Shown: one piece after another, positions 53,629 through 63,905 of the stretch
Layout: every line of letters starts with the position of its first letter
Numbering within the stretch: position 1 is the stretch's first letter
Assembly: GCF_964199755.1 (NCBI RefSeq)
Contig: NC_133907.1
Location: 2,361,001 to 2,425,000, forward strand
DNA from: Larus michahellis
Lineage: Eukaryota; Chordata; Aves; Charadriiformes; Laridae
Direction of reading: 5' to 3'
DNA length: 64,000 nt
Made by a program: the position numbers and the translations under genes
The notes under the pieces: generated by a model
Database searches by the model: none
The model's input: the letters and a program-made list of their open reading frames with translations, nothing else
What the model was told of the DNA's origin: nothing

Positions 53629-56110
53629 TCACTTCCAGCAGTTCTGGAGGGGATCGTGAGGTTGAATCTTCAGCTTCTTGGGACAGAGGAGTTTAATAAA
53701 AGCTCTTCTGAAGCTGTAGTGGCAGAGAGGGTAGAGGACAGGGTTGACAGCGGAGTTGATCCACAGCAGCCAAAAAGAAGTCTCGTACCAGTAGTCAGAG
53801 ATGCAGTGGCCATGGCAGCCAGCACGGATGATCATCAGAAGAGTGTACGGTGCCCAGCAAATCCCAAAAATGCCCACGATGATTGCCAGTGATTTAGCCA
53901 CTTTCTTGTCTCTGGAGAGCCTGAAGCGTTGAGTCATGCTCTGGGACACTATCTTCATCCGTTTCTCTAAGGACAGAGTGGATGCTGAATTTTTACAGCT
54001 CTTTTTGTTGCAACACTTGGGTTTCCTGGAGCTCTCGGAGCTCGTTGACAGCAGGTCTTTGGCACCCAGGCTGGCCAGGGAGGCTGCTGCTTGAGCTTTG
54101 CTCTTAGAGAGGTCGAGGGTTTCAGCTGGCTCCTTCTGCTCCCACTTACAGCATTTCAAAGAAAGCTTTGCTTCTGGGCTCATTTCCATCTCTTCGGTGA
54201 AGGAGTGGTTGTGCACTTCGTGGAAAACATCCAGGCGTATTTTGGTCCGCTTCTGTATGTTCAGGTAAATGCTCAGGTTGAAAAACATTACGCTGATGAA
54301 AGGGGTGAAAAACTCCAGCGTAGAGGCTGTCATGAGAAAATACCAGTTGTAGAAAAATTCAGCGTAGCATTCCCCGGTGGGTATGATACTCCGGCCTGAT
54401 ATGTACTCCCAGCTGATAATGGCAGGTCCGTAAAGCAGGAACGCTAGTACCCACACCATCACCATCTTCAGCACCGCTCGCTTGGTGTTGCCTTGCTGGG
54501 CTCTGTAGGCGACCTGCAACGGGGAAACCTTTTCTTAAGTATGGCCACACACCCCAACTGGTTGAGGCTCTTCACAAATGAACTGCTAGCGTTCCTGGCA
54601 AAGTTGCTAGGCAATATCCCAGCGGTCTAACAAATTCATGTGCCATAGGCGACAGGAGCAATTGCTAGATAAATCACACTCCTGCAGGGAAGACTTAGAA
54701 CCCTCATCTCGCAGCTCCAAAAGCAGACGTGGCTTCTGCTTAGTGGAAATGTACTGACTGGTTTGGAGCCCAGCAGTCTGCTGCACTCCACCACTTGCCC
54801 GAGTTGTCCCCGGCTACTCTCTGCAACCCCGGGGAGACGCACGCCTCCAACTCCGGGACCAGCTCTGGCTCTCCCTGAGCCTTGGACCTAATCCCTGTTG
54901 CATTTGGAGTCAGGGAAGACACAAACAGCCACGGATCTGATCTGCCTGCGAACTGCTCGTTACCTCCTTGTGAAAGGCCGAGCGTTTTCATCTCACCATG
55001 CGCCCGGAGACCTCAGGGCTGTGCCCTGCCAAAGTTGGTACTGCAATCTCCTGCCTTGGTAGCCAGGGAGAAGCTGGGAGTCCGACCGCAATCCGCCTGT
55101 TTGTCCTGGAGATAATAAGCCCCTGCAAGTTAGTAATAGGTCTGCTTACCTCGCTGACTCACTTGTACACCACTGTCCTGTCATCTGGGAAGGGAACACC
55201 TGCACAATGGGGTCTGGACCCTAAATGATTTAATTATGTCAGAAACACTAATCTGCAACCACAGCTGAATTATGTATTTGTGGGTAATTATTGCTTTCCA
55301 TCGCTAGGCTGAAAGATTCCTAATTTCTGGAGGATTCAAAGAGCTTTTAATTATTACAGAGAATATGGAGAATAAAGCAGGAGGAGAGTTATTCCTCCCT
55401 CAGCTGCCATGACAGGACTCACCGCTCTTGTCACCGAGAGGAATCTGTCGTAGCTAATCAGCACGATGTTGAAGACCGAGGAGGTGCAGAGCAGGTAATC
55501 AACTACCAGCCAGAGTTTGCAGAGGCTTCTCCCGAAGATCCATCTCCCCGTCAGCACATAGGGCACGTACAGGGGGATGCAGAAGGCACCTGCAACCGGA
55601 GGGTTCCCTTTGCTTCGCCTGCGGGAGCCCGCTCGGCGGCTGCCCCCGGGGGGAGCTGCGGGATCCGGCCGGGGGGTGACCGCAGGGTGCCCGGAGGGGA
55701 CCCCGGGGCTGCGGGAGGGTGTCGGGGGGCAGGAGCGGGACACGGCCGGCGGGGACCCGGGGGTGCGGGTGGGGGGACGCCAGAGCAGCGGGGCCGGAGG
55801 CAGCCCCCGCCCGCCCCGCCGCCAAGTTGCTGCCGGGCCGGGCCGGGGCGCGGAGCCCCGCGGTGGGATGGGGACGACGGGTCGGGGACGGCACTTTACC
55901 TACTAGGAAATCCGAGATGGCCAGGTTGAGGAGGAAGAAGTTGTTCTGGGTGCGCAGGCTGGAGTCCGCCACGAAGGCCAGCATCACCAGCGCGTTGCCG
56001 GCCACCGTGACGGCGATCAGCAGGGCCATCAGCGCGCCCAGCGCTGCCGTGCCCGCGGCGGCGAAGCGCCCGGCGGCGGCGGAGCCGTTCAGCGCCCCGC
56101 CGCTCTCCAT
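53629..56110 (-). CDS. HRH3: HRH3, histamine H3 receptor
   Basis: Complete minus-strand gene in three exons: 55900-56110, 55423-55589 and 53629-54513, giving 420 aa (445 recalled for human). Class A aminergic GPCR. It has the N-glycosylation site N8-G-S, GN in TM1, D67 in TM2 (LAISDF), the amine-binding D101 in TM3, D118-R-F in place of DRY as in other H3 receptors, a C94-C175 disulfide pair, E193 in TM5 (STLEFF, the histamine-imidazole contact in H3/H4), CWAP at 345-348 in TM6 and NPVLY at 383-387 in TM7. The third loop (about 215-318) is long and Ser/Lys/Cys-rich, ending in the conserved EKRMKIVSQSMTQRFRLSRDKKVAKS. The receptor is a Gi/o-coupled presynaptic auto- and heteroreceptor in the brain. 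The start is the ATG giving MESGGALNGS; an ATG 42 codons upstream is rejected as GC-driven. Confidence 0.96.
54514..55422 (-). other. HRH3: HRH3 intron 2
   Basis: 0.9 kb, donor GTGAGT at the exon 2 edge and acceptor ccgttgcag at the exon 3 edge, phase 0. A palindrome-rich AT patch (55224-55300) carries TAAT words. No repeat recognised. Confidence 0.85.
55590..55899 (-). other. HRH3: HRH3 intron 1, short and GC-rich
   Basis: 310 bp, donor GTAAAG, acceptor ggttgcag, phase 1, extremely GC-rich. It is open in the exon 1 frame but 310 is not a multiple of three, so retention would shift exon 2 out of frame and cut the receptor after TM2. Confidence 0.85.
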
Positions 56111-56235
56111 GGCCCGCGATCCGCGCCGCGCCGCCGCCGCGGGGCTGCCGCCCCTCCCCGCCCCCGCCCGCCCCGCCTCCCCGCCCCGCCGGGGGCCGCA
56201 GCCCCGTGCTGCCCTGCGGCCGGGGGGACCGGCCA
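55800..56235 (-). promoter_or_regulatory. HRH3: CpG island and presumed promoter region of HRH3
   Basis: CpG-dense, GC-rich sequence across intron 1, exon 1 and about 120 bp upstream of the start codon, with GC boxes (ccccgcctccccgccccgcc, 56172-56191) and no TATA box. The minisatellite begins where the island ends. Confidence 0.6.
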
Positions 56236-56535
56236 TCCAGCCCTGAGCGTCCCTGCGGCCACCCGGAACATCCTTGCATCCCTCCAGAGCAGCCCCGAAG
56301 CCCCCGAAGCATCCCTAAGTCCCCCCAGAGCAGCCCTGAGTCCCCCAAAGCATCCCTAAGTCCGCCCCGAGCAACCCTGCATCCCTCCAGAGCATCCCTG
56401 AGTCCCCCCAGAGCAACTCTGCATCCCCTCAGAGCATCCCTGAGTCCCCCCAGAGCAACTCTGCATCCCCTCAGAGCATCCCGGCATGCCTCCAGAGCAT
56501 CCCTGCGTCCCTCCAGAGCACCCCTACATTCCTCC
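56236..56535. repeat. 21-bp minisatellite upstream of HRH3
   Basis: About fourteen units of 20-21 bp of the form AGAGCATCCCTGAGTCCCCCC. From 56389 the period is exactly 21 bp: units begin at 56389, 56410, 56431, 56452, 56473, 56494 and 56515. Two unit types alternate, so 56389-56430 and 56431-56472 are identical 42-bp higher-order repeats. Units nearer HRH3 are more degenerate. The 21-bp period keeps ORFs open on both strands, which explains the repetitive 'proteins' there. Confidence 0.92.
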
Positions 56536-56550
56536 TTCCCTCTCAATCAG

Positions 56551-56690
56551 GAACACAGAATCATAGAATTGTCTGGGTAGGAAGAGACCTTTCAGCTCAT
56601 TGAGTCCAACCATCAACCTAACCCTGACAAAAACCATCACTAAACGTCCTTGAATCCTCCTAGAGTACCCTGTATTCACCCACAGGAACA
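56551..56690 (-). mobile_element. CR1 LINE 3'-end fragment
   Basis: The plus strand reads cacagaatcatagaattgt, then tgggtaggaagagacct, cattgagtccaaccatcaac and ctaaccctgacaaaaaccatcactaaac, the familiar reverse complement of an avian CR1 3' end with its terminal ATTCTATGATTCTGTG. It is heavily 5'-truncated (about 130 bp), as most CR1 copies are, and lies against the minisatellite 440 bp upstream of the HRH3 start codon. It is moderately diverged from the consensus I remember, so not a recent insertion. Confidence 0.88.
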
Positions 56691-58140
56691 CCCCTGCACC
56701 TCCCCAGTGCATCACCCTCCCGACAGAGGCCATGGGGAGCGCTTAAGGTCCCTGCCTCGGTGTCTCTGCTTCAGTGGAGAGCAGTGGAGGTCGAGGCTTA
56801 ACTTGCCTTTTGCTTGGAGGGCAGGCAGGAGCGCTCTCCGGGCAGGCGGAGCAGGGAGGGTGATGCTCTTGCCCCTGCCCCTCGCTGGCAGCAGGAGGAA
56901 GACATAAAGCTGCCTGGGAGCAGGCAACTCTTCACCAAGTGGCCATGCCACCTGGTCTGCAAACCAAGGAGTCCTTGCCCACAGTGCCCAGCTCCAGGGG
57001 GAAGATTAGTGCCTCCTTCTCCCTCCACTTGTTTAGCTTTTCATACCTAAGGAGAGTAACTTTTCTTTGAATACTTTCTTCAGTTGGTGATGCTCCAGGA
57101 TGGAGTTACCTACCACCGCCACACCCCTGTGTGCAGTGCCTGCTCCAGACCGCAGGAGTGGAAAGGTCTTCATGGGTGTCCCGTCGCCGGGGTAGGGTCA
57201 ACTCGCCACAACCACCACCCTGGAGAACGGCATGGGGACGTGTAGGGCAGCGGCACTGGAATCCAGGGAGGGATACTGGCTGGAGATCCTGGCAAAGTGC
57301 CTTTCTTTCTGGGGAAGTCTGATAAGTTGTGTGCGTCTTTGAAGTACAGCGATTAAAAAAGCAAAGCAAGAAAATTGTGCAAACCCAGAACCATGCATGA
57401 AGATAATGCCCAGGGGGGTTGCCGCCTTCTGATTACTCCAAAAGCCATTTTCACATCAGGAACTGTTACAGCCTTGCAGAATTCCTCTTCAAACCCACTA
57501 CCACAGCCGCTATCTTGATAGCAGATGCTGATCCTGCTGGGAGGAGGCTGAAAGGGCTATTTTAAATCACGCTAAATCATTTCTAGCCAGCACAGCCGGG
57601 AGGTGAGAGCACCGCGCAGCGCAGGCAGGGAGCTTGCCAAGCGCTCCCGCAGGGATGGCCTTTGGTGGCACCCGCCGAAGGGCGGCCTCCAGCAAGGACC
57701 GGCCTCGTCCTGTCCCTTAACTTGCCCAGCACTGAGATGACCTGCTGGCTCCATGGTTCGATCCGGGCTTTCTTTTTTACAGGTGCCGTGCAGGGGCAGT
57801 GCGGGCAGGCTGTGCTTGACATGGGGCGTTCCCATCCTCAGGAAGACAAGTGTCCCCAGGCCACTCCACGGAAGGCTGGGTCCCCGCTGCTGCTGCGTCC
57901 CGACGAAGGATGTCACTGTGGGCTCGTGGGAGCCGCGGGTGGGAGAGCAGACGATGCTGCGGGTGGGAGAAACTCCCGGTCGGTGGGGTCACGGCTGGGG
58001 GGTGCGCTGTGCCCGTGGGAGGCTTCCAGGAACTTCACGCGTGGGTTCAGCGCTGGAGAAAGATCAGATTTAACACCAGACCCGAGTGAATTCCCTGCGG
58101 GGCGGTGAGAGCCCGGCTGTGCAGCTGCAGCATGGCCACA
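56691..58140. other. HRH3 upstream intergenic DNA, GC-rich part
   Basis: GC-rich with many overlapping ORFs on both strands, none with recognisable domains or consistent splice sites. No repeat other than the CR1 fragment beside it. Confidence 0.55.
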
Positions 58141-58570
58141 GCCCAGAGCACCTGAATTTTGTGCAAATCATCTCAGATGTGACAGAGAAAGGGTTTCTAT
58201 TATTTCCCCCTGTTTAATGAACCCACAGACCACATTCATTCCGCGACTGTTTGTGATCGGGTGTTATTTGTAATCTCTAGCTATTCAGACAATCATTAGT
58301 ATTCACTGAAATGTTTACAAATTCCAAATTATTGTGTGCATGTCGCGGCATTATCACTAGGAGCTGTTTGCTGTTTGCCAGCTGTCATTCATTATTCAGA
58401 ATTCTCACCATCCAGATAGAAAGCAGAAACCGTACTTTGTACCTAAGGTGAATTATGAAGTGATTTGCAAAATGTAACGTGGACAAATCTAAATTATTGT
58501 TTATCCAGAGTAATTTGCCAGGATAAATAAGAGATGACAGAGCTTAGCAGACTATAGGTTTCCTGGCTCT
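58141..58570. promoter_or_regulatory. Candidate conserved non-coding element
   Basis: A 430-bp block of balanced, non-repetitive sequence set between GC-rich stretches. It is dense in homeodomain-like words (caatcattagt, attattcagaattc, taaattattgttta), a TGACAG TALE-type site and a SOX-like attattgt. No ORF runs through it. This is the typical look of a vertebrate developmental enhancer, about 2.1-2.5 kb upstream of HRH3. Assignment is by appearance only. Confidence 0.4.
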
Positions 58571-58806
58571 GATGTTTCTCTCTTGCTTCAGCAGAAGGAC
58601 AAATATATTTCTAATATATTTCAGGAAACATGCTATCTTGGCAATAAACAAAGGAAATCACCCAACCTCGAAGGGGCAGGTAAAGCAGATTGCACACAGA
58701 CACGCAAGCAGATGGTACGATCACTAACGTTTTGGCCTGGCTTATGCTGTACGTTTGCCACAAGTCACTATCCCCATGTCCGTGAGTGCTTATATATGCG
58801 CATATC

Positions 58807-58890
58807 GGGTGTACTGCTGATGTGGGGTGTACTGCTGATGCGGGGTGTACTGCTGACGTGGGGTGTACTGCTGACGTGGGGTGTACTGCT
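58807..58890. repeat. 18-bp minisatellite, 4.7 copies
   Basis: The unit GGGTGTACTGCTGATGTG repeats at 58807, 58825, 58843 and 58861 with a partial copy at 58879. Variation is confined to two transition sites (gat/gac and gtg/gcg). Being 18 bp, it leaves frames open, giving the repeated GVLL and AVHPTS peptides in ORFs on the two strands. Confidence 0.93.
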
Positions 58891-60820
58891 CGCCCCGCAG
58901 TCAGCCCCTGGGCTGCCCTCCCGCAGCCCCACAGCCCGAGCACTGCTCAGTCCCTGTGCAGACACAGGGGCCGAAACGGGACCTTTGCGGGGGGTCAGAG
59001 CTACAGCTCAGCCACAAGCTCTCCTGAGTTTCTCTTTAGTCTAAGGTTGTGGCTGAGAAGCAGGGCCTGGGGACGGTCCCAGCCCAGAGCTCCCCCCGAG
59101 CCCGCTCTCAGCAGCTTCTCCCCTGCCGCGGGGAGGTCCCAGCCGGCGGCAGCGAGGCGCTGGAAGAGCCACAGCTCCCGGCCTGGGCACCGAGGTAATT
59201 CGGCGGTTGCTGAACACACACAAGGCTCAGCTACAGCGGCAGAGAAGCCCTAGAAGCCCCCAGGGAGGGTGAAGAGCGGGGGCAGCCCTGCCACCGCTGC
59301 CTGCAAAGCATCCTCTCCTGGGGTATCCCGAGCCAGGGGGCCGGGAGCTCTCCTCCCCTCTCTGCTTCCTTCCCTGCGTTATTTTTGAGAAACATTCAGC
59401 TTGAGCATGAATTCTGCAGCCGTTCTATGCCTTTAAAAAGAGGCAAGGGTAATACGTGGCTTTTTAAGGCTGCTTGGTACTGGAAGAGAAGTCTGCACTT
59501 GGAAGTTGTTTGGCATTTGAGCAGAGGGTGAGTAAGAAGTGAATAGCCCTCCTGCAAGATGGCTGTTCTGGGGAGCTTCTCTGTGGTGTGCAGCCCTGGG
59601 GCTAAGAGACAAACAGCTTCTGCAGCCTCCTGGTGTTTAGGGAAGCGGAGCTTTGGATGTAATTTAGCAGTCGGCCCTGTCCTGGGGCTCGGGCACCGCA
59701 AAGCCTGTGTAGCGCCGCAGCACAGAGCGGTGCCTGAGGACCGTCACCTGCTGCCGGCTCTGCTAAGCCTTGCCGGCGACCGTCGCCTCCCCGCTGGGGA
59801 CCGGTTACTGTGGGGAAACAGGCCACGCTCTGACTCACGGGGTGCTTTGTACATCCTTTGTGTGCATGTGGCTTAGTGCCACTTGCTTCTGTTTCTGCTG
59901 GTTATTATTTTAGCTTGAAGGTCCTAGAGGGACCAATTTGGAGTTTCCTTTGCTCAGATGCATTTCCTCTGTTCAGCATCTCATTTCTGTTTTCTCCTGT
60001 GACTTGCAGAATCGCACACAGATTTACAAGCTGGACGGAGGAGGTACGGAGAAGTTCTGTCTTCTCCAAGAACTCTCATCCAAATAAATAAAGTTTCTGT
60101 GCGGACTGATTGTGCTGGCCACCGAAGACACAGTGCTGGGATCCGCTCTTCCCGGGGGGCACCTTCTTCTACAGGCCAGGTTTGATTCTTCTTCTGCCTC
60201 AAATTTAGCATCCTATAGTTTTATTAAATCCCCATAGTTCCCATATTATAAAAATACCATAGCTTTATTAAACACCCAGTTCAAGATGTTTTCACTGTTA
60301 CACTCGAGGGGTTCCTTGAGCTACAAGGCGTATGCTATGGTCCATGTCAAATTAGTGCCTATTATACAGGCATCTGCTTTGTCTTGGACCACTGTCACTC
60401 GTTATCTCATGCATTTATTTGCAATTCATGAAAATCTCAAGACAACACAAGCCAAAACACTGGATGTGGAGAACCATGCTACAAAACCAGTTTTCAGCTT
60501 CTTAGGAGTGCTGCAGAGGTGCTGAGATTTCGTTACATGATTGTTTAGGTTCCTAGATTTTGTTAGACGCTCCTTCTCTTTCTAATGAACCCAGAAATCC
60601 AGATGCAAGGACTTGGATCGCTCCCCGCTCTGGGAGGCACGTCAGTATGTCTGCGATGAGAGAACTTCGTTGGCCTGCTTTGTTATTTTTATCTGATCCA
60701 CTTAAGTTTTATTCCATGAAATGTCTTTTTATCTCTGAAGAGTACATTAAAGTGTTTCTTAAAGACGGCACCTTCTTGCACGCAGGTAGCTCTTCCATAC
60801 AGTAAACCCGGAGCTAGGAG
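58891..60820. other. Intergenic DNA without recognisable genes
   Basis: Mixed composition; GC-rich 58890-59370 and 59690-59850, otherwise AT-rich. The ORFs present have no domain, no conserved splice frame and no match to OSBPL2, the next gene in human. Confidence 0.5.
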
Positions 60821-60960
60821 GACATTCCTTTTTAGCCGGTTGATTAAATATTGCTACATAATTGACAGCATCTCCCACCTTCAGAGGCTGTGATCCTCTA
60901 CGAATGACAAAGTGATAATCATGCCTGAGTCATTAAAAGAAAAACAAATTTATACTTAAT
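60821..60960. promoter_or_regulatory. Candidate regulatory patch with a Maf/AP-1-like site
   Basis: Contains gattaaatattgc, cataattgacagc and gataatcatgcctgagtcat; the last includes a MARE/AP-1-like GCCTGAGTCA (60924-60933). Clustered, non-repetitive motifs suggest a small enhancer; not provable here. Confidence 0.25.
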
Positions 60961-63780
60961 ACACACTGTCTCCCTGCGGTTTGTCGCGGAGAATACATGA
61001 ACCGAAATCGCTTTCACACACATCCCCGTCCAAACCAACCAAGATGGTCGCAGCCAAATTCTACATACAAATGCCCCCAGCTCCAGGAGGCAGCAGATGG
61101 CTGAAAAGGCTCCAAAATTTCCTGCCCGTCTCCTCCAGGCACATCTCTGATTCAGTGCCTGCGCTGGTGTGCTTGGCTTCCGCTCAGGAATCACACGCTG
61201 CTTCGACACCAGCAGAAGCGTCTCCGTCGCGGGGCACAGACGCGTGGGCGAAGCGTCCCAGCCCGCGCCAGCCCAGCGGCACCCGGGCACACGGCTCTGC
61301 CCGCCGGGGCATTGCCCACCCTTCTTCTTCAAGAAGGGGAGAGATGGAAGCTCCCATTTCTCCTGGAATGAATCAAATAAAACTGGTAAATTAGGTGCTA
61401 ACGATGAGGGCGTTATTCATAATCCATAGGGACAGAAGTAACATCCCCTGGATGTCGATCTGAGCCGGCTCCTTCCACCCTCCCTCGGAGGAATTTGCTC
61501 TTTGGTACAGGTTTAGATACGCATCATTGCAATTACACAGTGGGGACAGCTGTGTCCCGAAATCAAGAGTTATGGAAATCAGAAGGCGTATTAGCATGGT
61601 TATATTTAACGGGGAAATGAGGGCTTTCTCGACACCTTCTCTCCGATGTGTGCCTGTGCCTGCATTCCCTCGGAGGCGGAGGTTCCGTGCCGAGGAGTTT
61701 GCCCTTCCCGGGGCAGGGAGGACGCGCAGGGCTGGAGGCAGCGCGGCTCCAGGAGATATGCTGTTATCGCTATGCACGAACTGTAGTTTTTCCACTGCTT
61801 CTTTCCGTCCCATGGAGCCAGCTTGTCTGTGGAACAAACTTTAAAGAAAACGATGATTAAAAAACCTCTTTGTGTTCACGTATTTACTGATGAAGGTTGA
61901 AAGTGCTCTGGCATTCACACAAGTATCTGTCACTATGAAACCCGTCCCTTTGTTTTATTTCCTTTTCTTCTGCCTTTCATCACGGGAAACGTTTATTCAG
62001 TTTGGAAAATTCCCTTTTTTGAGATCCCTCGCAAGTTGCCAGCACGCGCGGGTGAGGGTAAGGGCAGTGCAGCAGAGAAAAGAGATCCCAGAGCGACTGA
62101 GGACCAAATCTCTGGAGAAGCCCTTGAGCTGCTGCTTTGCCAGGCATCGAGCTCCTGCACAAAGGGGGAAGCCAACCCCCAGTATGAATTTTTTACATGC
62201 AGAATCAGAAGACAGGACACAGAAAACGCCAGGGGAGCATTTCCCATTCTAAAGGTGCCTTTCCAGTGAAATGCTACTCTTTGATATATATTTCTCTTTT
62301 AAAAACCAAAACCAACAACAACTTGTTTGTCGAACTTGGGGAGTTACTAGGACTGAAAAATAGCAACGCCAATCCAAACCTGGATGGGACATCATGAAAT
62401 CAGTTGCTGGGTGTGCTTCACCCCGCTGCTCAGCCAGATGTCAAAACGACTTCTGCTGGTGGAAGAAGGCCTTTTCCTTGCTGTATTGCAAGGGACTTAG
62501 TTGAGAAAGTTTAATGCTGGAGAAAGACGATGATGATGGGAATAGTCCTCAAAAATGCTTTCAAAAAGGGTAGGAAGAGCATCTCTGCTAACACCTCTGC
62601 TCTAAAGCAGCACATGCCGAGAGCCGTACTGCACAGCACCCGCCGCGGGGCCCTGGGGAGGACCACAAACGCCGGAGGGGAATCAGCCCCAACATGGGCA
62701 CGGCATGTGTCCATCTGTATTCAAAACAAGTCCAACACCTTTGCACTTCTTTCTTTTCCTTCCTTCTTTCCTCTCCTTCCTCCCTTCTTTCTCCCCGTTC
62801 CCAGCTGTAGCTGTAACCTGCAAATCCAAACTCCCAAAGTGTCACAAAATGCATCCTTTAGTGCAGGGACACTGTTCGTGTTTGGACCTGTCCCAAAGTG
62901 CCGTGACGTTTTTGGCTTCTTGGGAACTGACTTTTTAAAATTACAAATCACCTTGTCATCAAAGAAAGTCACATTTCTAGTCTTGTGCAAACCGACCGCG
63001 CTTTTGTGAGCATGAAAATGCTGAGTTTAGCTGCTCTGGGGGAGGAAAACACAGCAGAGCAGGAGGAGTAGCGTCGGTAGTAGCGAAGTAACTGTCTGAT
63101 CAGAATTAACGCCTGGTTCTTGTCAAGGCCAATTCAATATTGCATTTTGAAATGAAAATTTCAGAGCACAGGGGGAATGAAAACAGAAGTCATCCTGCAT
63201 CTGTCAGCTTGGACCGAGTTGGCGGCTGCTGTTAAGACCAATAGATGTTTTCGGAGAGAGACAGCGGGGTCTGAATAACAAGACATGATACCCGTCCACA
63301 GCTGCTACCAACGGCGCGGGAAGCTTTTTGCCATGCGGAGGAGTAAACATTAAATCTCTGTTGAAAACGTATCTGTTAAATTTGGTACTCCGTCAGGGGA
63401 CACTTTAATAAGCAGGGCCGGGCTTCGTTCCTAATACTCTTAATGGCAGCGAGTGGCGTGGGTTAGGGGCGAAGTGAGGACATTTGAGAAGGACCAAGCA
63501 GCTTCTAATTGAAGGCAGTGCTGCTGCCAGGCAGCGGCTGTAGAGAAATGCGCTGGGTTTCTCTGGGCTTTGGTGCAAGCGGCAGCACAGTGTGCTCCTT
63601 AACGTCTTGTCAAACTTCATAAAACTTCGTGGCACTGAGCAATTAGAGGGCAGAGTTTAAGCCCACTTATGGAGCCCATGGTTTTCCTCAGAGCTACCCC
63701 CAGGTTCTCACGGGAGAAGCCCTACAAATGTCAGCTCTTCGCTTCCCGCTGGCCCGCGGGGCCTGGGGGTGGGGAACCCA
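60961..63780. other. Intergenic DNA without recognisable genes
   Basis: No gene recognised on either strand. A polypyrimidine tract lies at 62746-62801. A GC-rich patch lies at about 61640-61760. ORFs up to about 160 codons occur but look compositional. Confidence 0.5.
62746..62801. repeat. Polypyrimidine tract
   Basis: About 56 bases almost purely C/T (cttctttcttttccttcc and similar), imperfect CT/CTTT simple sequence of a kind that can form triplex DNA. Confidence 0.85.
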
Positions 63781-63905
63781 TTGGTAACCTCATATAATAT
63801 TTAACAGACTTCCTGGGCTAATTAAGCATATTACTTTATATAGTAACTAACATATCTCTAATATGTATCAAAATTTAATTCAATTTAATTCATTACCGCC
63901 GCTCA
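63781..63905. promoter_or_regulatory. Candidate AT-rich conserved element near window end
   Basis: An abrupt AT-rich block between GC-rich flanks with ctaattaagcatatta, a TATATAG stretch and caatttaattcattac. It resembles homeodomain/POU-bound conserved elements. Appearance only. Confidence 0.25.

Noticed and set aside
53494-53892. 132-codon plus-strand ORF
   Set aside because: Antisense shadow of HRH3 exon 3.
56110-56236. Upstream in-frame ATG for HRH3 at 56236 (42 extra residues)
   Set aside because: The extra residues are Gly/Arg/Ala/Pro with no counterpart in H3 receptors; MESGGALNGS matches the family start and has a better context.
55719-56246. 175-codon plus-strand ORF
   Set aside because: Antisense to HRH3 exon 1 and intron 1 in GC-rich DNA.
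55896-56580. Repetitive-protein ORFs on both strands (216 and 124 codons)
   Set aside because: Products of the 21-bp minisatellite, whose period keeps frames open, plus HRH3 exon 1 in the wrong frame.
58583-59253. ORFs of 110-155 codons around 58.6-59.2 kb
   Set aside because: They owe their length to the 18-bp minisatellite and GC-rich flanks; repeated GVLLTW or AVHPTS peptides are repeat artefacts.
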